Below are positions 27,080-36,914 of a DNA stretch of 64,000 nucleotides, piece by piece. The notes under the pieces are model-generated. The model searched no databases and was not told the origin of the DNA. It saw nothing but the letters and a program-made list of their open reading frames with translations. The number at the start of each line of letters is the position of its first letter. Positions within the stretch are counted from its first letter, which is position 1. The position numbers were made by a program, and so were the translations under genes. The DNA comes from Alphaproteobacteria bacterium casp-alpha6 (GTDB taxonomy: Bacteria; Pseudomonadota; Alphaproteobacteria; Rhodobacterales; Rhodobacteraceae): NCBI GenBank assembly GCA_001510135.1, contig LFER01000025.1, forward strand, positions 1-64,000. The letters are read 5' to 3'.

Positions 27080-28252
27080 ATGAGCGTACGCGCCCCCCCC
27101 TTTTGTACCTTAATCCCAAACGATGGCGTCGACGAATACGGCTACACGGCAACGCTGCGGGTCAACTTCAACCACGTGCTCTGGAACAAAGCGACCCTCA
27201 GCAACAAAGGCAACCGAGAGCTCATGGAACAATTGGTGCAGATGCAATTGTCCAATGGGTATGAACGGGACGACCATTCGCAATACCTGATCCTACAAAC
27301 CGCTTCGTTACAGGTGTTTAAATCAAACCCAGAGGCCATCGCGCAAATAGAACACAAAGGGCAAAGCGCCTTGCCAAAGGGCTTAAGCGCGGATGTAGCA
27401 GTGGCATTTGATGGCGCACAGGATCTTAGCCTTCCGGCGCTGGCCACAATTGCGCAGCAATATACTCAGATCCAGCCCAAAAACATGCTTCTTGGTGTGG
27501 AACTTTCAAGCGCATTTTACAGAACAGAAGATATCAAAACCCTCAACCTTGACCCTGTCACGCATCAGGGGGCGACCTTGGTGAGAGGGCAAGAGATGAA
27601 GGAATATTCGCGTGATCCGGCGGGGTTTGAGGCGCGGCGCGCGTTTGAGGTGGCCTATCAACAGGATCTGGAAGATTGGAAAACCGGACCCTTTGACGGG
27701 GGAATATACAGCGATGGGATCACCTATAGCGCAGAGGACGCGCAAAAGGCGTTCGGCCAAGCGTTAGAGCATATAAAATCGACCTTTGACGGGGCAAAAC
27801 AAACGCTTGATCTTTCTGGAAACGTTGAAGAAAGATCGCCCCTCACCCACCTGCCCCGATCAATCGCCCATTGCACCGCGATCAGAGATTTGAATTTAAG
27901 CAACACAAAGATCACATCGCTTGAGCCGATCAAAAATATGGCGGGGATGCAGAACCTTGACCTCAGCAACACAATGATCACATCGCTTGAGCTGATCAAA
28001 AATATGGTGGGGATGGAGACCCTTTCCCTCAGCGGCACAAAGATCACATCGCTTGAACTGATCAAAAATATGGCGGGGATGCAGATCCTTGAACTCAGGG
28101 GCACAGAGATCGCTGATCTGGGCCCCATTGCCGATTTGATCCGCGGGGGGCTTGTCATGACTGGCGTGGATGACGACCGAATTTCCGCCATCAAGGCTGC
28201 CACAGGTGGTGATCCTTTGGCGGGGGACCCTTTGTCGCGCGATGAGGGATAG
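27080..28252 (+). CDS. Leucine-rich-repeat protein, 3' piece of an interrupted gene
   Basis: A 390-codon frame whose convincing protein sequence begins just after the C8 run (TLIPNDGVDEYGYTATLRV). The ATG at 27080 is probably not a real start, since the preceding codons belong to the other frame. Residues about 250-370 hold leucine-rich repeats: a lead-in LTHLPRSIAHCTAIRDLNLS, then three nearly identical 22-residue units (LSNTKITSLEPIKNMAGM type) and a fourth diverged unit. LRRs usually bind proteins. No signal peptide or membrane span is visible. It lies between the housekeeping genes gltA and der, convergent with der, and looks like a strain-specific insertion. Confidence 0.6.
   Translation: MSVRAPPFCTLIPNDGVDEYGYTATLRVNFNHVLWNKATLSNKGNRELMEQLVQMQLSNGYERDDHSQYLILQTASLQVFKSNPEAIAQIEHKGQSALPKGLSADVAVAFDGAQDLSLPALATIAQQYTQIQPKNMLLGVELSSAFYRTEDIKTLNLDPVTHQGATLVRGQEMKEYSRDPAGFEARRAFEVAYQQDLEDWKTGPFDGGIYSDGITYSAEDAQKAFGQALEHIKSTFDGAKQTLDLSGNVEERSPLTHLPRSIAHCTAIRDLNLSNTKITSLEPIKNMAGMQNLDLSNTMITSLELIKNMVGMETLSLSGTKITSLELIKNMAGMQILELRGTEIADLGPIADLIRGGLVMTGVDDDRISAIKAATGGDPLAGDPLSRDEG
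27896..28093 (+). repeat. Three tandem 66-bp repeats encoding LRR units
   Basis: Units at 27896-27961, 27962-28027 and 28028-28093 are nearly identical at the DNA level (shared cacaaagatcacatcgcttg and gatcaaaaatatggcgggga). Each codes for a 22-residue leucine-rich repeat. A fourth, diverged unit follows at 28094-28159. The high nucleotide identity points to recent duplication or gene conversion. Confidence 0.85.
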
Positions 28253-28265
28253 ATCAGCCCAGCGG

Positions 28266-29720
28266 TTAGAGGTGTTTTTTCAACTTTGAAGGCCCCGATT
28301 TTTTGCGTGCCTTATAGGGGTTTTTGTCGGCTTGGGATCGCATATGCAATCTGATCGGCGTACCCGGCATGTCAAAATCATCCCGTAACCCGTTGATAAG
28401 GTAACGAGAATAGCTTTCAGGAAGCTTTTCGGGATTGGAACACATCACCACAAATCCGGGGGGGCGTGTTTTGGCTTGCGTCATGTAGCGCAATTTGATG
28501 CGCCGCCCTGCAGGGGCTGGTGGCGGATGCGCTTCGAGCATACCAGTAAGCCAGCGATTAAGGCGTGCTGTGCTCACGCGACGGTTCCAGATCATATGGG
28601 CCCGCATGATGGCGTCATAGAGCCGGTCAAACCCGCGCCCCGTTTTGGCCGAGACCGTCACAAGCGGCGCGCCCCTGAGTTGGGGCAAAAGGCGTTCAAA
28701 CGCCTCTATCAGGCCTTTGAGCTTTTCTTGTTTGTGTTCTTCCACGTCCCATTTGTTGACCGCAACAATCACGGCACGCCCTTCGCGTTCGGCCAGATCG
28801 GCAATGCGCAAATCCTGTTGTTCAAAGGGAATGGCCGCATCCAGCAGCACCACCACGACTTCGGCAAATTTCACGGCCCGAAGCCCGTCACTGACCGAGA
28901 GTTTTTCAAGCTTTTCCTGCACTTTGGCCTTTTTGCGCATGCCCGCCGTGTCAAAGACGCGCATGGGCGTGCCGTTCCAGTTGATCTGCAATGAAATCGC
29001 GTCGCGGGTGATCCCCGCCTCTGGTCCAGTGAGCAACCGATCCTCTCCGAGGATTTTGTTGATCAGAGTGGATTTGCCGGCGTTGGGGCGTCCGACAACC
29101 GCCACCTGAAGCGGTTTTGCAGCCGTGGGGGCGCGATAGCTGTCTTCGTCTTCGCCCGCATCGGCGTCTTCTTCGCTGAGTTCAATTTCGACCTCCGCGG
29201 CCTCAAGAGCTGCGCGTTCGGAAAAGCCATCCGCCAGAGGCATCAAAAGAGACAGGAGATCGCCCATCCCTTCGCCATGTTCCGCAGACAGGCGCACAGG
29301 TTCGCCAAGCCCCAACCCCCAAGCTTCGATTGCCCCACCGTCCCCAGCGCGGCCTTCGGATTTATTGGCCACAAGGATCACATGTTCGGCGCGTTTGCGC
29401 AAAATACCGGCAAGCGTTTCATCCGTTGGCGTCACCCCGACGCGTGCATCGATCATAAAAAGGCAGATATCGGCCATATCCACTGCCCGCTCTGTCAATT
29501 TACGCATGCGCCCGGGCAGGCTTTCATCGGTGGCATCCTCAAGTCCCGCCGTGTCAATCACCGTAAAGCGCAAATCGCCAAGGCGCGCCTGCCCCTCACG
29601 CAAATCACGCGTAACGCCGGGCTGGTCATCCACAAGGGCCAGTTTTTTCCCGACAAGACGGTTGAATAAGGTGGATTTTCCAACATTCGGACGGCCCACA
29701 ATGGCAAGTGAAAAGGACAT
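28266..29720 (-). CDS. der: Ribosome assembly GTPase Der (EngA)
   Basis: Der has two tandem GTPase domains and acts in 50S subunit maturation. G1 motifs [11 protein letters not shown] (near residue 8) and [11 protein letters not shown] (near residue 208) are both present, with DTAG, NKSE/NKWD, and a C-terminal KH-like domain ending in a basic tail. It is 484 residues, normal. It lies downstream of bamB and the YfgM-like gene, the same order as yfgM-bamB-der in Escherichia coli. Confidence 0.97.
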   Translation of the reverse strand: MSFSLAIVGRPNVGKSTLFNRLVGKKLALVDDQPGVTRDLREGQARLGDLRFTVIDTAGLEDATDESLPGRMRKLTERAVDMADICLFMIDARVGVTPTDETLAGILRKRAEHVILVANKSEGRAGDGGAIEAWGLGLGEPVRLSAEHGEGMGDLLSLLMPLADGFSERAALEAAEVEIELSEEDADAGEDEDSYRAPTAAKPLQVAVVGRPNAGKSTLINKILGEDRLLTGPEAGITRDAISLQINWNGTPMRVFDTAGMRKKAKVQEKLEKLSVSDGLRAVKFAEVVVVLLDAAIPFEQQDLRIADLAEREGRAVIVAVNKWDVEEHKQEKLKGLIEAFERLLPQLRGAPLVTVSAKTGRGFDRLYDAIMRAHMIWNRRVSTARLNRWLTGMLEAHPPPAPAGRRIKLRYMTQAKTRPPGFVVMCSNPEKLPESYSRYLINGLRDDFDMPGTPIRLHMRSQADKNPYKARKKSGPSKLKKHL

Positions 29721-29768
29721 ATTTGTGCTCCAAACGGATCAAGGCCGTAGCGTTACACCAGTTTTAAG

Positions 29769-31112
29769 TCAGCGAAAAGCGTGTAATTTGCCAGTTTTGG
29801 ACACCACATAAAGCGTTTCATCCGCCACAACCGGAATTGTTGTCGCACCCCCTGGAATGTCCAGTGTCTGCACGACATCGCCAGAAACAGGGTCGAAAGC
29901 CGTAAGGCCGCCATCGCTTGAGGCCACATAAAGTAAACCACCCGCGAGAATGGGTCCATGGTGCACGACCACTTCTTTGCTGCGCCGTCGATCTAATGTC
30001 AGGTATCCCGTCAGCTCTTTTATCCAAATGGTTTTGCCAGTGCGCGCATCCAAGCGGATCAGCTGTGACAGATCACTTATAATGAATACTGAACCGCCAG
30101 CAGGCCAGATCAGAGACTTGGCCCCGAATGGTGCAGACCAAAGCCGTTCTCCGCTGTCAAGATTGAGCGCCACAATGCGCCCTGTCGCGTTTGCCGCGAA
30201 TACGCGGCCATCTGCGATGACTGGTGTTGATCCAATGTCTTCGATCGTTGACAACGCCCGCCCCGCACGACCGCCAGCCAAAGTTGAGGTCCAAAGTACG
30301 AGACCGCCTTTTCGAAATGCGGCTTGCACCTCGCCAGAACCAAATCCAAAGATCACATATTTCTGCGAAACCGAAGGGCCGGTGGTGCCGGAGGCATTGT
30401 TCACGTCCGCAAGTCCGTCGATTTGCCAGCGCACACGGCCGTTCTTTGCATCCACAGCCCAGCTTGTCGCATCGCTGCTTACGAGATACACAATCCCATC
30501 GCGATAGGCAGGTTGGCTGTTTCCGGTTCCAAGTAAAGACTGCTGCCAAAGAGGTTCGCCGCTTGCGACATCCAGCGCCCAAAGTGTCCCATATCCTGTG
30601 GAAACAAATATTTTTCCGTCTCCGGCTGCCAAACCGCCCCCATCTGCCTGACCCGATCGTTCCGTTTTTGGGGTCAAGTCTTTGGACCAAACGATCGTGC
30701 CATTTGGCCCTGTGGCGCTCAGAACCATTTTACTATCCAGCGTGAAGATCAATCCGCCATAGACAATCGGATCCGCACTCAGACGGGTACGCGCCACATC
30801 TCCCGTTCCGATGTCAGCCGACCAGACCAAAGTCGGTTTTGCGGATAGAGCTGCGTTGGAGGTGCGCGTCTTAGCATTGGCATGTCCCTGTGGCCAACTT
30901 GAATTCATCTGGGCCTTGGGGGCATTAAAGGCACGGGATTGATTTGTGTTTTCCCGTGCATCTTGCTGATTTCCATCTTCGTAAATCGATGAGATAGCTT
31001 CGCGTTTACCCGGAAGGATAACCTCCGTATCATTACACGCGGATAGGCTGACCGACATCATCACTACGGCAACTAAAGTTCTCTTTAACGTCATCAAATC
31101 CGCACTCATCAT
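29769..31112 (-). CDS. bamB: Outer membrane assembly lipoprotein BamB
   Basis: A 447-residue lipoprotein with a signal peptide ending at LSAC (lipobox VSLSACNDT, lipidated Cys near residue 26). Its PQQ-like repeats (GKIFVSTGYGTLWALDVASGEPLWQ and later copies) build an eight-bladed beta-propeller. BamB supports BamA in folding outer membrane proteins. Adjacent ATGs at 31112 and 31109 are both usable. It is flanked by the YfgM-like gene upstream and der downstream, as is common. Confidence 0.92.
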   Translation of the reverse strand: MMSADLMTLKRTLVAVVMMSVSLSACNDTEVILPGKREAISSIYEDGNQQDARENTNQSRAFNAPKAQMNSSWPQGHANAKTRTSNAALSAKPTLVWSADIGTGDVARTRLSADPIVYGGLIFTLDSKMVLSATGPNGTIVWSKDLTPKTERSGQADGGGLAAGDGKIFVSTGYGTLWALDVASGEPLWQQSLLGTGNSQPAYRDGIVYLVSSDATSWAVDAKNGRVRWQIDGLADVNNASGTTGPSVSQKYVIFGFGSGEVQAAFRKGGLVLWTSTLAGGRAGRALSTIEDIGSTPVIADGRVFAANATGRIVALNLDSGERLWSAPFGAKSLIWPAGGSVFIISDLSQLIRLDARTGKTIWIKELTGYLTLDRRRSKEVVVHHGPILAGGLLYVASSDGGLTAFDPVSGDVVQTLDIPGGATTIPVVADETLYVVSKTGKLHAFR

Positions 31113-31157
31113 CGTTGTCCTGTTGCTCTGACTTTTCTCAAGAGCAACCCCGTCCCA

Positions 31158-31814
31158 TCACCCCTCTGGCGTTTCGGGGTTTTCACCAAGAATGATCATG
31201 AGTTGAGAAACACGTTGACGCAAGCTTTGCGATACATTTGCATCATTAAAAATCTCAGACAGGCGATTTATTGCCGCTTCTTTGCGACCTGCAGACAAAT
31301 CTATGAGTGCCAGCTGTTCTTTTGCATAAAGCGCATAAGCGCTCGCAGACCCAGCAATATCATTCAGCGCATCGATACGCGCGCTTTCATCAAATCCGCC
31401 GTCTTCGATCAAGAGTTTTTTAAAGGTAGCAAGCTCGACATAGGCGGAAGGAGCATCGCCGCTTTCCACTTGCTCTAATTTTTCAAAGCTCGACCCAAAC
31501 TCTTCGATACTCTGGTACTGGGCTGCCCCCAGAAGCGCAATGATCGCACGATTTGGTCCAACCGCTTCAATTTCATCCAGCGCCTGAATACGTGCATCCG
31601 GACTGTCTAGCGACATCGCTGAGATGATCGCATCACCTGTTTTCTGAGCATCGAAAGTGGCGGATGATATTTTATATTCCCGATATGCCGTTCCGCCGAC
31701 CAAGGCCAAAACAAGCAACACGGCAATCCAACCATATTTTCGCATTGTCGCATAAAGTTTGTCCCGCCGGACCTCTTCGCTGACTTCCTCGATAAAACTG
31801 TCTGTTTCGCTCAC
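31158..31814 (-). CDS. YfgM-like membrane-anchored TPR protein
   Basis: A 218-residue protein with a cytoplasmic N-terminus (VSEEVRRDKLYATMRKYG), one membrane span (WIAVLLVLALVGGTAYREY) and a periplasmic helical-repeat domain. Position upstream of bamB-der and this topology match YfgM/ancillary SecYEG translocon subunits that hand over substrates to periplasmic chaperones. The start is GTG at 31814, with GCGGGG upstream. Confidence 0.85.
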   Translation of the reverse strand: MSETDSFIEEVSEEVRRDKLYATMRKYGWIAVLLVLALVGGTAYREYKISSATFDAQKTGDAIISAMSLDSPDARIQALDEIEAVGPNRAIIALLGAAQYQSIEEFGSSFEKLEQVESGDAPSAYVELATFKKLLIEDGGFDESARIDALNDIAGSASAYALYAKEQLALIDLSAGRKEAAINRLSEIFNDANVSQSLRQRVSQLMIILGENPETPEG

Positions 31815-31983
31815 ACTATTGCCCCGCTTTTAATCACCTGCTTTCTTATCCTTTCTGGACGGGACTGCCAAGTCCGAAAGAAACTGGGCGACTTGCAGGT
31901 CAAAGAATATTTCTTTAATCTAAGATCAAAGAGATTGCGTATCAAACTTATCTCAAAATGTTCATAGCAAGAGACGAGACTTC

Positions 31984-33270
31984 ATGAGATTTTTGTCAAT
32001 AGGGACGGCCATCTTGGTCTTATCAGGTCTTTATGCATTGGTTTTTGAACGTGAGGCGGTGAGGGCTATTTCGCAGGGCGCACCGTTGTCGGTATTGTTT
32101 ACCGGATCAATTGTCGAAGCGTCTACAACGCCAGAAACCGACGAAGGTGCACAAACTCCTGCCCCAGAAGAAGCAACCTCGCAATCTGATGCCAATACGC
32201 CGATCAAGGTAAAGGCGATTAAGTCTTTGGCGCGCGAAGTTGACAGCGCCGTTGTTCTGCGCGGTCAAACAAAGGCGGCACGTCAAGTCGAAGTGCGCGC
32301 AGAAACCTCAGGGCAGGTCATTTCAGATCCCCTAAGAAAAGGCACCTTTGTGACGGAAGGGCAAACGCTGTGTCAGCTTGACGCTGGGATCCGAGACAGC
32401 AGCCTCTCTGACGCGGTTGCCCGGCTGGCGGAAGCAGAGGCGCGCGTTCCAGAAACCCAAGCCCGTCTTCATGAGGCCGAAAGCCGTCTCGAAGAGGCAC
32501 GTATCAATTTTAATGCTGCCAAAAAACTTGCAGAAGATGGCTATGCCAGCGAAACGCGCGTGGCAGCAACCGAAGCGGCTGTAAGCTCTGCAGAAGCAGG
32601 CGTTGCTTCAGCGATGGCGGGGTTCAAGGCAACACGGTCTGGCATCCAGTCGGCAGAAGCGGCAGTTGCAGCCGCCGAGAAAGAAATAGAGCGCCTTACA
32701 CTCAAAACGCCCTTTGAAGGGGTTTTGGAATCAGACACCGCAGAGCTCGGCAGCCTTCTTCAGCCCGGGGCCCTCTGCGCCACGGTCATCCAATTAGATC
32801 CAATTAAGGTCGTCGGTTTTGTTTCTGAAACGGAAATGTCCCGCGTCAAACTTGGAGCGCCAGCCCGTGCAAAGCTGTTGGCTGGGCAAAATGTGGAAGG
32901 TCGTGTGACGTTTGTGTCGCGATCAGCCGATAGCATGACCCGAACCTTTCGGGTCGACATCGAAGTGGACAACAAAGATCTGAGCATCAGCGACGGGCAG
33001 ACCGCTGATATTCTCATCGGAGCGGAAGGACAGGTTGCCCATCTGATCCCGCAATCGGCTCTCACATTGAATGATGCCGGAGACCTAGGCGTGCGCCTTG
33101 TGGATGAGAATTCCCGCGCGAAATTTGCGCCTGTGACCATTCTGCGGGATACCGCCGAGGGCGTATTGTTGACTGGTTTGGCAAACAAAGCCGATATTAT
33201 TGTGGTTGGACAGGAATATGTTGTTGACGGCGTGGCCGTCGACGCTGCTTATCAAAAGGTAACACCATGA
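31984..33270 (+). CDS. RND efflux periplasmic adaptor (membrane fusion protein)
   Basis: A 428-residue adaptor. An N-terminal anchor (residues about 1-20) is followed by a lipoyl half-motif (VEVRAETSGQV), a long alpha-helical hairpin rich in Ala/Glu (about residues 140-235), the second lipoyl half (LKTPFEGVL) and a beta-barrel domain. It bridges the inner-membrane pump at 33267 to an outer-membrane channel. Its stop overlaps the pump start (ATGA). No TolC-type gene is near. Substrate unknown. Confidence 0.93.
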   Translation: MRFLSIGTAILVLSGLYALVFEREAVRAISQGAPLSVLFTGSIVEASTTPETDEGAQTPAPEEATSQSDANTPIKVKAIKSLAREVDSAVVLRGQTKAARQVEVRAETSGQVISDPLRKGTFVTEGQTLCQLDAGIRDSSLSDAVARLAEAEARVPETQARLHEAESRLEEARINFNAAKKLAEDGYASETRVAATEAAVSSAEAGVASAMAGFKATRSGIQSAEAAVAAAEKEIERLTLKTPFEGVLESDTAELGSLLQPGALCATVIQLDPIKVVGFVSETEMSRVKLGAPARAKLLAGQNVEGRVTFVSRSADSMTRTFRVDIEVDNKDLSISDGQTADILIGAEGQVAHLIPQSALTLNDAGDLGVRLVDENSRAKFAPVTILRDTAEGVLLTGLANKADIIVVGQEYVVDGVAVDAAYQKVTP

Positions 33271-36200
33271 ACTCTGTTATCGATTGGGCCGCCAGTCGCG
33301 CCAGAATGGTGCTGGCGATGATCATACTGTCGCTGGCAGCCGGTACCTTTGCATATACCGGACTCCCCAAAGAAGGCGAGCCCGATATCGAAATCCCTGC
33401 AATTTTCATCTCAGTCGTGTTCCCAGGTATTTCCGCAGCTGACAGCGAAAAGCTCTTGGTCATGCCCATGGAAACGGAGCTTTCTAATCTGGATGGATTG
33501 AAAGTCATGAATGCCACGGCGGCAGAAAACTATGCGGGCGTGGCTGTAGAGTTTGAATTCGGGTGGGATAAGACCAAAACGCTCGCAGATGTGCGCGATG
33601 CAATGAATAAAGCAGAGTCAAAATTCCCTGAGGGGGCAGACAAATATACAATCAGTGAATTTAATTTTTCCAAGTTCCCCATCATCATTGTGAACCTCAC
33701 CGGGAATGTTCCAGAGCGCACGATGACGCGGATCGCTGAAGATCTCCAAGTGAAACTAGAAGGAATGGACGCCGTCCTTGAGGCCGTGATTGCGGGCAAT
33801 CGCAAAGAGATGGTCGAAGTTGCAATCGATCCATTGCGTCTCGAAGCCTATAATGTGACTGCCGGAGAATTGATTTCTGTCGTTCAAAACAACAATAAAC
33901 TGATTGCTGCTGGTGAGATTGAAAGCGCGCAAGGCGCATTTTCAATCAAAATCCCGTCAAGCTTTGATGAGGTGCGCGATATTTACGCCCTGCCCGTCAA
34001 AACCAATGGCGATCGGGTTATCACTTTGGGCGATCTCGCCAATATCCGTCTCACATTTGAAGACCGCGAGGGAACCGCACGCTTTAATGGGGAACCAACA
34101 GTGGCTCTGCAAGTGGTGAAGCGCAAAGGCTTCAACCTCATTCAGACAACTCAGGAAATCATCGCTCTAGTCGAGAGTGAACAGTTAAATTGGCCAGATG
34201 ATTTAAAGGCGGCCGTCCATATGGGCACCTCAAACGACCAATCAATTGTTGTGGACAGTATGGTCAGTCAGCTTGAGGGATCGGTTCTAACGGCAGTCGC
34301 GCTTGTCATGATGGTGGTGCTTGCCTCTTTGGGAACTCGCGCCGCACTGCTTGTCGGATTTTCAATTCCCTCCTCCTTTTTGCTGTGTTTCGTTCTTTTA
34401 GCACTTATGGGGATCACCATTTCCAATATTGTTATGTTTGGTCTGATACTTGCCGTCGGCATGTTGGTAGATGGCGCAATTGTGGTGGTGGAATATGCAG
34501 ATAAACGCATTCAAGAGGGTGAAGGCCCCATGCGAGCCTATGTCGAAGCAGCGAAGCGGATGTTTTGGCCCGTCGTCAGTTCGACCGCCACAACTCTTTG
34601 TGCCTTTATGCCCATGCTCTTTTGGCCCGGCGTTCCCGGGCAATTTATGGGAATGTTGCCACTGACACTCATTTTTGTTCTGTCGGCATCTTTGATCGTG
34701 GCGCTGATTTACTTGCCTGTTGTCGGAGGCGTTTCAGGGCGTATCAGCCGCGTCTTTTCTCAAGGTTCGAATGCACTTCGGGACCTGCTGCCTTGGTACG
34801 GTCGCGCTGCGCTGGTTCCACCTGTTTTGTTATGTCTTTTCGTGAGCGCAATGCAAATCGTAAACCCCGCCTACTTATTTGGGGAAGCCGCCAGAGATTG
34901 GGCAGGTACAGCCATGCTGATTGGTACGGCACTGTTTTTATTGTCAGCCTTTGCCGGTTCAACAGTTCTGGGGTCACTCAAAAGTGGCGAACGTGCGCGC
35001 ATTGTTCGGTCCGGACAACAGCGCACCAGATTTGGGTGGTTTATGAAACTGATTGTTGGCAATCCAATCATGCCGCTTGTCACGATTGCATTCGTTTTGT
35101 TCTTTGCAATGAGCGTGAATTCGTATTTCAGCGAAAACAACTATGGTGTTGAGTTTTTCGTTGAATCCGAACCTGAGCAAGCGATCGTTTATGTCAAAGC
35201 CCGCGGCAATCTGGCTCTGAATGAAAAAGACGCCATGGTACGAGAAGTTGAAGAAATCGTTCTTGCCCATCCGGGTATCAAAAGTGTCTTTGCCTTTGCG
35301 GGCGCTGGAGGCTTGAACTCCAATACTTCCGGTGCTGCGCCCCCAGAAGACACCATTGGCCAAATTCAGCTGGAAACCATTCCATGGGAAGAGCGCGCCA
35401 ATATTCCGGAACTTGACGGTAACGTTGTGATGGAAGAACTCAGAGAACAGTTTTCCACGCTTTATGGATTTGAAACTGAAATTCTGGAACTGGCCAGAGG
35501 CCCGGCTAGCAGCAAGCCGGTGCATTTGCGTCTGAGCGGAGACAACTTTGAAGAACTCATGCAGGCAACTGCCCACATGCGCACCGTCTTTGACAAGACC
35601 TATGGTCTGACTTTGATCGAAGACAATCGTCCGTTGCCGGGTATCGATTGGCAAATCGATGTGGATGTGGAAATTGCTGGGCGTTATGGGGCCGATGTGG
35701 CGACGGTGGGGGCCATGGTGCAGCTTGTCACGCGAGGTATATTGCTTGACACTATGCGCGTAGACAGCAGCGATGAAGAGATCGAAATTCGTGTCCGCCT
35801 TCCTGAAGAAGACCGTTTCCTGAGCACATTGGATACTCTGAAGGTCCGAACGCGGGATGGGCTTGTCCCGCTGTCAAATTTTGTCACCCGCAAACCAGTT
35901 GAAAAACTGGCCCAGATCCGGCGCATCGACCAAAAACGCGTATTTGACATCAAAGCGGGTGTTTTGCCGGATCTGACCCGCGTCATCACAACCGAAGACG
36001 GCACAGAAAAAGAAATTTTTGTCAACGCGAATGAACGCATTGAATATCTGACACGCTATCTCAAAGAGAACCCGCTGCCCAAGGGCGTCAATTGGGAATG
36101 GACAGGGGACCAACAGGACGAAGCTGAAAGCCAGTCATTTTTGATGATGGCCTTTCCTGCCGCTCTTGCTTTGATGTTCATCATTCTTCTGGCGCAATTT

Positions 36201-36857
36201 AACAGCCTTTATAACGCGGTGATCGTACTTGTGGCTGTTGTGTTTTCAACAATCGGGGTTCTGATCGGCATGCTTGTCATGCAACAACCGTTTTCAACGA
36301 TCATGACTGGAACAGGCGTGGTCGCTCTGGCGGGCATTGTGGTCAACAACAACATCGTTCTGATTGACACATATCAGGAGTTGGCTGCCAAAATGCCAAA
36401 AATAGAGGCGATTATACGAACCGCTGAACAACGCATACGGCCTGTTCTTCTGACGACCATCACCACGATGGCAGGGCTGGCCCCGATGATGTTTGGGCTA
36501 AGCCTTGACTTCTTTGCAGGGGGATATTCGATTGACAGCCCGACCTCGCTTTGGTGGAAACAACTGGCAACCGCCGTGGTGTTCGGCCTTGGCACAGCGA
36601 CGTTGCTCACGCTTGTTTTCACACCGGCCCTTTTGGCCTTTCGTGTTTGGCTCGTCACATATGCCATCTGGCTGGCCAAAGCCTTGGTCGTTCTTGGAGC
36701 ACCAAAGCAAGCCAAAATTGCACGGGATTGGGCATTGCGTAGATCCATGAAGCGGATCAAAACGCCCGAGATCATCTGGGATAATGTTCGCCAAATAGAA
36801 AGCGAGGGGCCTTATGACGCCCTTCCCGCACCCGATGACACACAGCCGGCTGAGTAA
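33267..36857 (+). CDS. RND-family efflux pump, inner-membrane subunit
   Basis: A 1196-residue proton-driven RND transporter. TM1 is at the N-terminus (MVLAMIILSLAAGTFAYTGLP), the proton-relay helix is VGMLVDGAIVVVEYADKR near residue 400, and the second half repeats the fold with MFIILLAQFNSLYNAVIVL and VALAGIVVNNNIVLIDTYQE. Two extra hydrophobic stretches (about residues 511-536 and 546-570) lie between TM6 and TM7, where standard pumps have only a short loop, so this pump may have 14 spans. It forms an operon with its adaptor. Substrate cannot be predicted. Confidence 0.93.
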   Translation: MNSVIDWAASRARMVLAMIILSLAAGTFAYTGLPKEGEPDIEIPAIFISVVFPGISAADSEKLLVMPMETELSNLDGLKVMNATAAENYAGVAVEFEFGWDKTKTLADVRDAMNKAESKFPEGADKYTISEFNFSKFPIIIVNLTGNVPERTMTRIAEDLQVKLEGMDAVLEAVIAGNRKEMVEVAIDPLRLEAYNVTAGELISVVQNNNKLIAAGEIESAQGAFSIKIPSSFDEVRDIYALPVKTNGDRVITLGDLANIRLTFEDREGTARFNGEPTVALQVVKRKGFNLIQTTQEIIALVESEQLNWPDDLKAAVHMGTSNDQSIVVDSMVSQLEGSVLTAVALVMMVVLASLGTRAALLVGFSIPSSFLLCFVLLALMGITISNIVMFGLILAVGMLVDGAIVVVEYADKRIQEGEGPMRAYVEAAKRMFWPVVSSTATTLCAFMPMLFWPGVPGQFMGMLPLTLIFVLSASLIVALIYLPVVGGVSGRISRVFSQGSNALRDLLPWYGRAALVPPVLLCLFVSAMQIVNPAYLFGEAARDWAGTAMLIGTALFLLSAFAGSTVLGSLKSGERARIVRSGQQRTRFGWFMKLIVGNPIMPLVTIAFVLFFAMSVNSYFSENNYGVEFFVESEPEQAIVYVKARGNLALNEKDAMVREVEEIVLAHPGIKSVFAFAGAGGLNSNTSGAAPPEDTIGQIQLETIPWEERANIPELDGNVVMEELREQFSTLYGFETEILELARGPASSKPVHLRLSGDNFEELMQATAHMRTVFDKTYGLTLIEDNRPLPGIDWQIDVDVEIAGRYGADVATVGAMVQLVTRGILLDTMRVDSSDEEIEIRVRLPEEDRFLSTLDTLKVRTRDGLVPLSNFVTRKPVEKLAQIRRIDQKRVFDIKAGVLPDLTRVITTEDGTEKEIFVNANERIEYLTRYLKENPLPKGVNWEWTGDQQDEAESQSFLMMAFPAALALMFIILLAQFNSLYNAVIVLVAVVFSTIGVLIGMLVMQQPFSTIMTGTGVVALAGIVVNNNIVLIDTYQELAAKMPKIEAIIRTAEQRIRPVLLTTITTMAGLAPMMFGLSLDFFAGGYSIDSPTSLWWKQLATAVVFGLGTATLLTLVFTPALLAFRVWLVTYAIWLAKALVVLGAPKQAKIARDWALRRSMKRIKTPEIIWDNVRQIESEGPYDALPAPDDTQPAE

Positions 36858-36914
36858 TCACCTACTGGTTTGAGACATTCCTGTCGTTGGAATTTTCGGG
36901 TCAGGCTGATAGCT

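Noticed and set aside
27080-27100. ATG at 27080 as a true start for the LRR protein
   Set aside because: The first codons overlap the protein-like continuation of the other frame up to the C8 run, and no ribosome binding site is present.
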